A DNA stretch of 64,000 nucleotides from the IMG/VR virus record IMGVR_UViG_3300042378_000447, positions 1-64,000 of that record; one strand, given 5' to 3'. The notes beneath the pieces are model-generated. The model made no database searches, had not been told where the DNA came from, and saw nothing but the letters and a program-made list of their open reading frames with translations. This document shows, in pieces, positions 55,974 to 64,000 of this stretch. Numbering within the stretch: position 1 is the stretch's first letter; every line of letters starts with the position of its first letter. The position numbers and the translations under genes are program-made. The DNA comes from a virus.

Positions 55974-58013
55974 TTAAATTAAATAATTATAAATTGCTCT
56001 TGTACCTGTGGATAGATGGGTTTCATTTGCGGTACCTGGGGAAGTTACCGTAGTACCATAATTTGATGTTGAAAATTCATAATCAAATATTACTGTAGTA
56101 TTGCTGAGTGCGGCAATACCATCATTTGTATTTCCTTTTAAAATGGTCACAGAATTGGATGTTTTGCTGATAACTATAGATGGAGTTGGGGTAGGAGTTG
56201 ATGAAAGTGGTATTGTCATGGCACTTCCACTTATACGCACCGTATCTCTTACTCGAATATTTGCAATATTCGATGTAATACTATTACCAGTCAAGACAAA
56301 AGTATTATTTAGTCCAGCCGTTATCGTTACTTGTGAACAAGTGACTTCAGTTTTAATTCTACCTACAGCAATTGTGTAAGTAGTACCACTTCTGCTCACG
56401 CTACTTATTATTCTTAATTGTTTTGAAGTATTATCTGTCTTCTTTAGTAAGATAGGCTGATTTACTACAAGAAATTCATCAGTTTCGCTAGTGATATTTG
56501 CTGATGGGTTAATAGTCAAAATAATTGTATTACCGCTTACGTTAATTGTGTCACCACCTCCTGCTCGTGAAGAATTAAAATTAAATCCACTTATCCGTGA
56601 AGCATAACTACTTAAAAAAGATATGTAGGAATTATTTCCAGAAGATTGGGCAGTCCACCCATAAAGCAATGCTGCTGATTGTTGCGCGATCGCTAAATTA
56701 GTAATTACTGTAAGATAATTTGCTCCAGTTGATAACGCAGATCCGTAAAACCCATGTGTGGATGTGGATCTTGTGGGATTAAACATTGAACGAAAATTCT
56801 GTAAAGACTCAAAGTTGGAAGCCTCCCACTGCAAGCTTTCAGGAATTTCTAATAATTGTAAATTTGGAAATGCCATTAATTCTAAATTTAAAGACGTGAA
56901 ATTTCCCGATTGTTCTAAATATCGTAATGTCTTCAGTGATGGCATGACGTTGAGTGAAGCAGAAATATCATGATTCCCATGAAGATATAAATTTTCTAAG
57001 CTTACTGGAAAAATATTTTTACCTAATGTCCGCCTTTCCGTACTTCCTCTAATTTCTAATTCCGTTAGTCCAGTTAAAGCGTTAATAGACCTAATTAAAG
57101 AACTACCTGCGCCAATTGCTCCATTGACAAATTGTAGTCCGACTAAACTTGCTAATGATGGAAAAGTAAGCTTAACAACAAAAGGAACTGCTGAATAGTT
57201 TTTAGGCAAAACATAATAGTTAGTTGGTGTAGATCCAAAACCAGGAACTTGTACCTCTTCGTCTGGATATGAAATAGTAAAGGTTGCGCTTGTACGCACT
57301 GCAAGATAAGTTAATGAATGAGTGGCTATTGATGAATTAGCTAATCTTCCTGGATATCGTGGTGCTGTGCTTGTTAGTCCATTGCACAAGAAATAAAGTT
57401 CTTTGGTGTAATCTGGAGTAGGTAAAGTATATCCACTAGCACCGCTTATACCTATATTAGTAACTTGGTTTCCTGCAAATCCTAACGCGGCAACAACGTA
57501 TAATGGACACAAAGATATGCTCATAATACTTGAAAGAAGCAAACTAGAGCCACTATAGTAGGATACTGTGCCATCCTTCACAATAATACGTAAAGCAGCA
57601 ATGTCAACCGTTCCACTGACCTGTACAAGAGTATTTTCATGGATAATATACAATCCATCACTGGTAGTGAAAGGATTATTTATAAATCCGTAAGCAATAC
57701 TTTTAGAGATAGTATTGATGTGGGTAGCATAAATCGGTGGTTGCCCCACGGTAAACCCACAAATAGCAGATAAAGCTTTGTTATTGTCATTATTTTTAAA
57801 TCCAAATTCAAGGATTGCATCATAGTTCCCAGCCTCAATCCGTAAATTTAATATTCGCCATTGTCCACTTGAATCATTGAATGGATTATTATATCCAGTC
57901 ACAGGTGCAGTCAAAGTTGTCACACTACTTTCAGCACTTCCTGATGCTTGGGTGTGCCTATAAATAAATAATTCGTTACTTGATTCCGTTCTGGTTAAAG
58001 TGTTAGTTGCCAT
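55974..58013 (-). CDS. Tail/fibre protein with leucine-rich repeats, 679 aa
   Basis: Residues 1-200 are a beta-sandwich-like part; residues 280-420 contain leucine-rich repeats (GLTELEIRG, VSLENLYLHG, PSLKTLRYLE, PNLQLLEIPES). The C-terminal 200 residues are strand-rich with Ser/Thr/Asn (NVSGNTIILTINPSANI). Adjacent to other fibre genes; likely exposed on the virion and involved in host recognition. A close order with the 409-aa protein (1 nt between the genes) suggests they form one structure. Confidence 0.7.
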   Translation of the reverse strand: MATNTLTRTESSNELFIYRHTQASGSAESSVTTLTAPVTGYNNPFNDSSGQWRILNLRIEAGNYDAILEFGFKNNDNNKALSAICGFTVGQPPIYATHINTISKSIAYGFINNPFTTSDGLYIIHENTLVQVSGTVDIAALRIIVKDGTVSYYSGSSLLLSSIMSISLCPLYVVAALGFAGNQVTNIGISGASGYTLPTPDYTKELYFLCNGLTSTAPRYPGRLANSSIATHSLTYLAVRTSATFTISYPDEEVQVPGFGSTPTNYYVLPKNYSAVPFVVKLTFPSLASLVGLQFVNGAIGAGSSLIRSINALTGLTELEIRGSTERRTLGKNIFPVSLENLYLHGNHDISASLNVMPSLKTLRYLEQSGNFTSLNLELMAFPNLQLLEIPESLQWEASNFESLQNFRSMFNPTRSTSTHGFYGSALSTGANYLTVITNLAIAQQSAALLYGWTAQSSGNNSYISFLSSYASRISGFNFNSSRAGGGDTINVSGNTIILTINPSANITSETDEFLVVNQPILLKKTDNTSKQLRIISSVSRSGTTYTIAVGRIKTEVTCSQVTITAGLNNTFVLTGNSITSNIANIRVRDTVRISGSAMTIPLSSTPTPTPSIVISKTSNSVTILKGNTNDGIAALSNTTVIFDYEFSTSNYGTTVTSPGTANETHLSTGTRAIYNYLI

Positions 58014-58032
58014 AGTTTTAATTGTGTTTTAA

Positions 58033-60450
58033 TTAATTTTGACCTATTACTAATGATACTGTAGCTGACCCAGGATTAGAGAAATGAAGAATCTCTGATC
58101 CATAAGTAGGAGTCAATCCGACACCTTCTAGCCAGATAATTTGCTCAGTTAATAAACTCAAATTCTCACCAATATGTTTGAGGAAAATCAAGATTAAATC
58201 TTGAGCAATTGTAGATCCATTTAAATCATAAGAACTACTGAAGAACTCTCTGTATTCTTGAAAAAATTGCTGTAAATATATTTGCTTGCTTTTGCTAGTA
58301 ACGAAGCTACAAATAATATCTCCTAAAGGTTGTAGTCCAGGCAAAATTACTGCTGTGATCGCGCTACTCAAAAGGTTTCCTTTTAAGCTACTGGTTGGGC
58401 TTGATAAAGTTACGAATATCTTGTCATAAAATAAATCAGTAACATTCCCAGCACTGTCATACAAGTAAACGTTACCATCAGTATCGTTTATTAATGCTGT
58501 AGTAGTTGCGGGTAAAGTTTCAGTTTGAGTAGTCGGCGTGGCTGCGTTCAAATCTCTGATGTTTAATGTTTTGCTGGTACTACTTCCTACATAGATTATT
58601 TCAGCAGTATCTACAAATGCCAAAGCATCAGGATTTGCCATGGTGTCAAAATTACTGTTTAGTGCATAGTTTCCTCCTGTTTGTACATACCTGTAAACTT
58701 TATTGTCCCCACTAGCTACGTACAAAGACGTGCGGTTATGAATCATGGCATTAGGTGTACTAACGACCGATAGTGTCTGTACCACTGAATTGTTACTAAC
58801 GGTAATAACAGAAATACTATTGCTATTCCGATTAGCACAAAATACCCGTCCATCTCCCACCACTAAATCCATTGGATTTGTACCTACAGTGAGTGAAGTC
58901 ACAGAAGTAATGGCTGTGATGTTACCAATATTCCATACAGTAACTTCGTTATTGCCAGGATGGGAGACATAAAGATTGTTTCCTGATATCACCACATCAT
59001 GACAGTTGGTTTTCCCTGTTACCACAGAAGCGACAATCACCCCTGTAGAACCGTTGATGATTAAAATATCGCTGCTATCCGTTTGCGTACCAAAAATTAA
59101 ATCTTTACTAGCGTCAAACCAAATATTATTCAGTGATACATTAATTGCTTTAACAGCGGCTTGGTTGGCAATAGAGACAAAGTATAGTTTATCCCCACTG
59201 ATTAAATAAACCAAATTAAAAGGATCATATTCCTCTCTTAAACTAGGTTTAAATCCAAGGCTATCAATATTGCTATTTGTCAGTTTCAATCTTCTGAAAA
59301 TAATTTCTATGGGCACATCAGAAACAGCATTTAAATACTTGGGAAATATCTTGGTATTGTTGGGCTTGTCTATGTAAAGTTCTTTAGTCAAAATAGCAAA
59401 TGCAAACACTTCCTTGGAAGGAATTAATGGTAGCGTATTTGATGCTGCACTAAATAATTTTAAAGGTGCATTATCAGCCCCCAGCTTGACGACAGAACAG
59501 CCGTAGCGACTAAGAACTCCTCCTGTATTTCCTGATGTTTGAATCTCAAAATTGAAAGGTAAAGGAATAGGATTTCTTTCTATAGTTTGCACATATTCAC
59601 TAGTAGGGATATCTGCAAATAAGATCCATCTATGGCGACCATTCTGATTCTCATCTCGCGCGTAGATATAAAACCTAGCCCCACTGCCGTCAAAACTCCC
59701 TAGCTCAATTCCAAACATCGTTACCAAGGAAAAATCAATATTTAATCCTGATAGTCCTGTGCCATCTAATTTGTCCTTAAATACAGTCCTTCCATAAATA
59801 TTTTCCTTGACAATTCCATCAATTGTAAATCTTTGGAAAATACTGATAATATCGTTTCTGACTTGGATAAACCAGCCAGATTGATAATTAAATAAGCCAG
59901 CTCTGAAAGTTAAGCCATTACCAATAAATGTGGACTCCATCTTGATACCAAAGCTAACAAAAATATTGTTAGCCGCATCACAATCAAATAATTGTTTAGA
60001 TGTGAGAACCACATATTTAGAAGCATCCGTATTGTTGTTGCTAATAATTAATTGGGTAGCATTGTCTTTATATTCTGTATAAGATTCTACCCCGGTGTAA
60101 GCAGCGTTTAACCCTACACCCAATCCCCAAAGCCTCAGTCCATCAGGAGTATTTTGTTCATTAGTTAGTGACAGTCCAATATCCCATTTAGTTGAGTCCG
60201 TCCCGTACCCATTAGTATCAGCAAATAACAAAATCCGTTCATCCTGAATCGGAAACCCAAATTGACTTGAAGACACCTCGCTATCAGGAAGATTGGCAGT
60301 ATTTTTCCTTCTTCTGATAGGAATAAAATAATCATTAGCAAGAGTAACACTATAATGCCGACTATCGGGGTCAGACAATGCTTGACTTCCTGTATCCTTG
60401 GGATCTGTACCAAATTCTTCAGGGAAATAAATTTTCTGTAGTTCTTCCAT
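58033..60450 (-). CDS. Tail/baseplate protein with beta-propeller, 805 aa
   Basis: An N-terminal tail-associated part is followed (about 420-690) by YVTN-like beta-propeller blades: GKTNCHDVVISGNNLYVSHPGNNEVTVWN, TVGTNPMDLVVGDGRVFCANRNSNSISV, STPNAMIHNRTSLYVASGDNKVYRYV. A helical C-terminus (IFLKHIGENLSLLTEQIIWLEG) follows. Propellers in phage tails can bind surface polysaccharide or protein. The start overlaps the stop of the next upstream gene by one base (TAATG). Confidence 0.72.
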   Translation of the reverse strand: MEELQKIYFPEEFGTDPKDTGSQALSDPDSRHYSVTLANDYFIPIRRRKNTANLPDSEVSSSQFGFPIQDERILLFADTNGYGTDSTKWDIGLSLTNEQNTPDGLRLWGLGVGLNAAYTGVESYTEYKDNATQLIISNNNTDASKYVVLTSKQLFDCDAANNIFVSFGIKMESTFIGNGLTFRAGLFNYQSGWFIQVRNDIISIFQRFTIDGIVKENIYGRTVFKDKLDGTGLSGLNIDFSLVTMFGIELGSFDGSGARFYIYARDENQNGRHRWILFADIPTSEYVQTIERNPIPLPFNFEIQTSGNTGGVLSRYGCSVVKLGADNAPLKLFSAASNTLPLIPSKEVFAFAILTKELYIDKPNNTKIFPKYLNAVSDVPIEIIFRRLKLTNSNIDSLGFKPSLREEYDPFNLVYLISGDKLYFVSIANQAAVKAINVSLNNIWFDASKDLIFGTQTDSSDILIINGSTGVIVASVVTGKTNCHDVVISGNNLYVSHPGNNEVTVWNIGNITAITSVTSLTVGTNPMDLVVGDGRVFCANRNSNSISVITVSNNSVVQTLSVVSTPNAMIHNRTSLYVASGDNKVYRYVQTGGNYALNSNFDTMANPDALAFVDTAEIIYVGSSTSKTLNIRDLNAATPTTQTETLPATTTALINDTDGNVYLYDSAGNVTDLFYDKIFVTLSSPTSSLKGNLLSSAITAVILPGLQPLGDIICSFVTSKSKQIYLQQFFQEYREFFSSSYDLNGSTIAQDLILIFLKHIGENLSLLTEQIIWLEGVGLTPTYGSEILHFSNPGSATVSLVIGQN

Positions 60451-62372
60451 TATTGAACTCCATAAATTAAAGATACAGATGCGATCGCATTAGTATTAGC
60501 AACCAAAGATCGGCAAATTATTAATAAAGTGTCGCCAGGTGTATCATCAGTAATAGATGTTTCTCCTCTACCCAGAAGTTCTCGCTGTGGGTCAAAAATT
60601 TCTTGAAGATCAATATCTACAGATTCATTAGCTCCTACATAAAATGCCCCAATTAATTTCCCAGAGACACCACTGGGATATCCTGAACTGGAGTTTATAG
60701 TTCCAGTGAAAGTTCTGGTGGTTGCCACTACTTTTAAGTTATCTTCAGAAGATTGCCCCAAATACCATGATGTCCCACTTCCTAATGATGTTATCTGAGT
60801 AACAGACCCTTTGACGAAATAAATCTCTGTATTTTGTGTCGAGGACGCTAGCAACTTATAAGGATATACCCGTGAACGCTGTGGCCTTTTAGCAGTTATT
60901 GAGCTATTCCAAATCCAAGGCTTGACCGCTAAAGCTAACATAGGAGTATAGACACCATTAGATACAGTTACCCCCGTAGCACTAGCTGATTCAATTTTAG
61001 CGGGACGTGGATCACCGCCGTCAATCCATACTGATACTCCAAAGCGACGTAAAAAAGCGTTAACATCAGTGGTTGTATTCCCGGCTCTTTTGCCAATCAA
61101 GTAAGTTACGGGCATATCTGGGCTGGACATTGAAGCCACAGGTAAAGTATCCCCAATTCTGATTTCATGCCCTTTAACCCAGCGTGTACCCCCATTGTAT
61201 GGAGGGTTTTGATCCGGCATATAGATTAAGCACCGACCACCTGATCCACCGTACCAACTACGTTGAATCAAAAACATCGCTAAATTAGCTACTTCATTAA
61301 AGGAAACTGTAGCGTTAGTTCCTGCTGCTGTGGTATTAGCACTAATACTTATGTTCCCATTGTTAACAATTGTAATGACTGCTCCTGATGGAATCCCAGT
61401 TCCCCTGACACTCATGCCCACGGTCAAAATTTGAGTAGTCCCATTGTAAGTATTGCAAGTAATTGTTGTTGAGTTAGAAGCATAAGTACATCCTGTGACT
61501 ACATAACTAGTAGTAATTGTTGATACTTGTTTAGCACTAGTTCCTCTTACTTGATCAATACCAGGAATCCCGTCACCGGAAAGTCCAGTGTATTTGTCAC
61601 AGTTAAACGTACTCTGAGTTGGAACTACACTCGTATAAGCTAAGTCTTCCCAGGTATCCAAATCAATATAAGTAGTATTTAATCCATCAGCGTCAACCAA
61701 ATAACTAGGACGATATAACAAACTATCACCTACCAATACGCTTGAATTGGTAGAACTTGACATCCCCGGAACAACATCAACAGTAACTTTTTTAGTAGAA
61801 GGAACTGATGCTGGTATAGCTGACGTTCTTCTGAAAAAATACAAATAATTATCCCAAGGTCGAATATTGGTAGATCCTAAGTCTGAAGTTAAATTTACAC
61901 CGCGATCTTTTGTCATCAGCCGCCACCCATACCCATCACGCCGGGTAAATTCTCCCCATTGAACGATAGAGTTACCTATCGCCGGTCCCATAGCCACTTG
62001 TACCGCTTGAGATATGGAGATCTGCTTACCAGGCTGGTATTTAAAAGCAAACTGTGTTTGATGAGTTGAGAAATTTGTAGCCGTTGGCACTGTCAATTCA
62101 ATACCACCAATACTGGGAATGTAATTTACGTTTCCAATGTTAGACCAGACATTCAAATCAATCCCATAAGCAGGGAGTTCTTGTAATAAAAATTGCCTAC
62201 GCTCAGTGGTTTCAAAACCAAACATAGACTCTCGGACTTCTGAACGTGAAGTTGTAGCATCAACTACATACAACTCACCTTGATCAGTAGGTAAAGTCAC
62301 TGAAATACTTCTATCAGCAGGTTTTCGACCGGGTTCAATGGGAATAGATCTAGAAACAATTACATCAGCCAT
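60450..62372 (-). CDS. Phage tail structural protein, 640 aa
   Basis: N-terminus with ESMFGFETTERRQFLLQELPAYGIDLNVWSNIGNV; then strand-rich regions throughout, a Ser/Thr/Asn-rich section (about 285-345) that looks like a fibre repeat, and a C-terminal domain. Probably a baseplate or tail fibre protein. No enzymatic motif was seen. Confidence 0.6.
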   Translation of the reverse strand: MADVIVSRSIPIEPGRKPADRSISVTLPTDQGELYVVDATTSRSEVRESMFGFETTERRQFLLQELPAYGIDLNVWSNIGNVNYIPSIGGIELTVPTATNFSTHQTQFAFKYQPGKQISISQAVQVAMGPAIGNSIVQWGEFTRRDGYGWRLMTKDRGVNLTSDLGSTNIRPWDNYLYFFRRTSAIPASVPSTKKVTVDVVPGMSSSTNSSVLVGDSLLYRPSYLVDADGLNTTYIDLDTWEDLAYTSVVPTQSTFNCDKYTGLSGDGIPGIDQVRGTSAKQVSTITTSYVVTGCTYASNSTTITCNTYNGTTQILTVGMSVRGTGIPSGAVITIVNNGNISISANTTAAGTNATVSFNEVANLAMFLIQRSWYGGSGGRCLIYMPDQNPPYNGGTRWVKGHEIRIGDTLPVASMSSPDMPVTYLIGKRAGNTTTDVNAFLRRFGVSVWIDGGDPRPAKIESASATGVTVSNGVYTPMLALAVKPWIWNSSITAKRPQRSRVYPYKLLASSTQNTEIYFVKGSVTQITSLGSGTSWYLGQSSEDNLKVVATTRTFTGTINSSSGYPSGVSGKLIGAFYVGANESVDIDLQEIFDPQRELLGRGETSITDDTPGDTLLIICRSLVANTNAIASVSLIYGVQ

Positions 62373-62400
62373 TATATTTTCTCCTAAGTATTACAAATAA

Positions 62401-63483
62401 CTATAAGTCACTCCAATGGTCAGACAAAGAAACTTTGCCTTGTATCAATCTTATCGTATAACCATCAGGCTTTCGACAAATCACGTCGTACCCGTATGTC
62501 CCAGACTCTAAAAATTGAGTATCTGCCGGATCTATTGCCAAATAAAATGAATCAAAAGGCGTGTTTCCATGCCAAGCGATCGCATTCTTGGGGATTGGTG
62601 ATGTTAGTGCATTTACAGGAATAGAAGTTGCACCATGAGCTACAACAGTGGAAGTAATAGCTTTTCCGACATATTGCCAGCCGTCACTGGTTCTAATAGC
62701 AAAGTTCAACAAAGCCCCTGCTTCAATTCCCATAGACAAAGCTGACACTGTGATAGCAGTAGCACCACTAGCCGCTTCTGCGCTAATAATAATAGTTTGT
62801 ACTCCTATCCTGGCTGAAGAGCCACTGTCGATAGCGTTATCCGTTGTACCTACAATTGACCCTTCGCCAACAATTAAATCCTGTGATAGGACAAATGATT
62901 TAGCAATAGCTCCTTCAAGAAATACCAAAGTATTCCCTGCTGGTACAGTAGCAGGTGATGAACTTACAGATCCGGCTGAAATTGAGCTATTATTTGAAAG
63001 CGTGATAGCCCCAAGTGTTGCAATAGGTACAGCAGTGAATGAAGCTGATGATAAAGACCTTAAAAATAAGCGACCTTCGCTGATTGACCGAGTAGCTGCA
63101 CTAGAGCATACTAAAGTAGAGTCCGTAACTGCCAATACTTTTGAAGCATTGATACCAGAACCTTCTAAAGTGATTAAATCTCCAGCACGAATACCACAAG
63201 CACTTAAAGCCTGAAACTTATCGTGAGTGGTGGGATATTGCCTTAATAGGATTGTGTCACTCCCTTGAGTAGCAACACCTGTGAAGCCTTGTAAAAGGTT
63301 ATATCCAGGTGATAACTTTCTAATTTCTGCAAATACCAAACAACCACGAAGATCGAGGTTATAGTCTGCAATAGTTACAGAAAACTGGGCGGACTCTCCT
63401 TTTTTAAAATTCAAATCTAAAACAGCGGTATCAAACTGCGGGGCTAATTGCGGTGTTAGTTGCAAAGTTGAGTCTGTTGTCAT
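62401..63483 (-). CDS. Tail protein with BppU-like N-terminus, 360 aa
   Basis: LDLNFKKGESAQFSVTIADYNLDLRGCLVFAEIRK (about 22-56) and the C-terminal partner FYLAIDPADTQFLESGTYGYDVICRKPDG...LIQGKVSLSDHW follow the phage baseplate-upper-protein/fibre-connector domain ('lkrGDt..f.v.l.d....ltg....a.iR ... L.p.dt..l..G.Y.YDv......g....l..G.v.v'). A large strand-rich, Ala/Ser/Thr-rich insertion separates the two halves (about 60-300). Overlaps the coiled-coil gene upstream by 4 bp. Confidence 0.65.
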   Translation of the reverse strand: MTTDSTLQLTPQLAPQFDTAVLDLNFKKGESAQFSVTIADYNLDLRGCLVFAEIRKLSPGYNLLQGFTGVATQGSDTILLRQYPTTHDKFQALSACGIRAGDLITLEGSGINASKVLAVTDSTLVCSSAATRSISEGRLFLRSLSSASFTAVPIATLGAITLSNNSSISAGSVSSSPATVPAGNTLVFLEGAIAKSFVLSQDLIVGEGSIVGTTDNAIDSGSSARIGVQTIIISAEAASGATAITVSALSMGIEAGALLNFAIRTSDGWQYVGKAITSTVVAHGATSIPVNALTSPIPKNAIAWHGNTPFDSFYLAIDPADTQFLESGTYGYDVICRKPDGYTIRLIQGKVSLSDHWSDL

Positions 63484-64000
63484 AAGAATCTTTCCAATAT
63501 ATTAATAGAAGATTGACTAGGCTCGTTAATATGTGTGTTGTAATTGATTATCAATTGTTTATTCTCCATCTGTAGCTTATTATTATCTAATTGTAGCTTA
63601 TTATTGTGTAATTGCAACTGTGCATTACTTAAAAATAACTGCTCATTAGCTAATTTTAACTCCTTAACTTCTAAACCCAATTGTTCTTTGCCTAAGCATA
63701 ATTGGTTGTTAGCTAGTTTTAACTCCTCAACTTCTAAACTTAATCGTTCTTTGTCTAAGCATAATTGACCATTAGCTAATTTAATATCACTTACTTCTAA
63801 TTCCAATTGTTCTTTGCCTAAGCATAATTGGTTGTTAGCTAGTTTTAACTCCTCAACTTCTAAACTTAATCGTTCTTTGTCTAAGCATAATTGACCATTA
63901 GCTAATTTAATATCACTTACTTCTAATTCCAATTGTTCTTTGCCTAAGCATAATTGGTTGTTAGCTAGTTTTAACTCCTTAACTTCTAAACCCAATTGTT
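63480..64000 (-). CDS. Coiled-coil repeat protein (partial, runs off the window)
   Basis: The frame is open to the window edge, so the true start is outside. The visible 171 residues consist of a near-perfect 21-residue repeat (LxLEVxELKLANxQLCLxKEQ, alternating in 42-residue pairs), forming a long parallel coiled coil, then a degenerate LQLxNNKLQLxN section and a short tail. It might be a tail-fibre shaft or tape-measure-like connector. Confidence 0.75.
   Translation of the reverse strand, partial: QLGLEVKELKLANNQLCLGKEQLELEVSDIKLANGQLCLDKERLSLEVEELKLANNQLCLGKEQLELEVSDIKLANGQLCLDKERLSLEVEELKLANNQLCLGKEQLGLEVKELKLANEQLFLSNAQLQLHNNKLQLDNNKLQMENKQLIINYNTHINEPSQSSINILERFL
63640..64000. repeat. 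Nested 63/126-bp tandem repeats
   Basis: At least two full near-identical copies of a 126-bp unit, each made of two 63-bp half-units, code for the coiled coil; the DNA identity between the 126-bp copies is almost perfect, implying recent expansion. Confidence 0.9.

Overview
The window looks like part of a large temperate phage or phage-plasmid of a filamentous, Nostoc/Anabaena-type cyanobacterium. The DNA is AT-rich and full of the HIP1 octamer GCGATCGC, which is typical of cyanobacteria. A 59-residue NblA homologue (phycobilisome degradation) at 37982-38161 points to the same kind of host. Phage origin is indicated by a gpM-like tail protein, a terminase-small-subunit-like protein, a set of tail/fibre genes at the right end, several KilA-N/Rha/antirepressor-type regulators, thymidylate kinase, a sliding clamp and a DnaB helicase. 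No integrase, large terminase, portal, capsid, rRNA or tRNA gene was recognised here.

Layout. 0-5 kb: small genes, each behind a near-identical sigma70-type promoter/leader block, including a DnaN-like clamp and an ADP-ribosyltransferase. 3.4-8.4 kb (minus): antirepressor, KilA-N, C5-cytosine methyltransferase, ParB-like, STAS-like, terminase-small-like and minor tail genes. 8.5-15.4 kb: two compact Cas12/TnpB-like (type V-U) effectors facing each other, each followed by its own CRISPR array; the arrays meet tail to tail 32 bp apart. 15.8-20.7 kb: a five-gene type IV-B CRISPR operon (cas11-like, csf2, csf3, cysH-like, csf1) with no array of its own, flanked by decayed copies of the replication-protein gene found intact at 48.8 kb. 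20.7-30.3 kb: DNA methyltransferase, KilA-N and Rha regulators, winged-helix and HNH proteins. 30.4-35.5 kb (minus): a tightly overlapping operon for a membrane-anchored P-loop ATPase and many small membrane or helical proteins, function unknown. 36-41 kb: HAD phosphatase, NblA, a T5orf172/GIY-YIG-like protein and thymidylate kinase. 41.6-46.1 kb (minus): ASCH, N6-methyltransferase and XRE repressors. 46.2-54.7 kb (plus): RHH and DinD-like regulators, replication protein, DnaB and an SSB-like protein. 54.7-64 kb (minus): tail/fibre proteins with leucine-rich, beta-propeller, BppU-like and coiled-coil parts; the last gene runs off the window.

The most notable content is the CRISPR island: three CRISPR-related modules side by side on one mobile element, with no cas1, cas2 or cas6. 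Between each effector's RuvC core and its array lies a run of hairpins holding a split anti-repeat, i.e. a candidate tracrRNA/omega-RNA. In locus 1 this lies inside the effector reading frame, whose stop codon is in the first CRISPR repeat. Three spacers converge on one 17-nt target. The type IV-B Csf1 and the adenine methyltransferase both end in QLSLF, a sliding-clamp-binding peptide, and a clamp is encoded in the window. All functional names are read from motifs by eye, without database searches.
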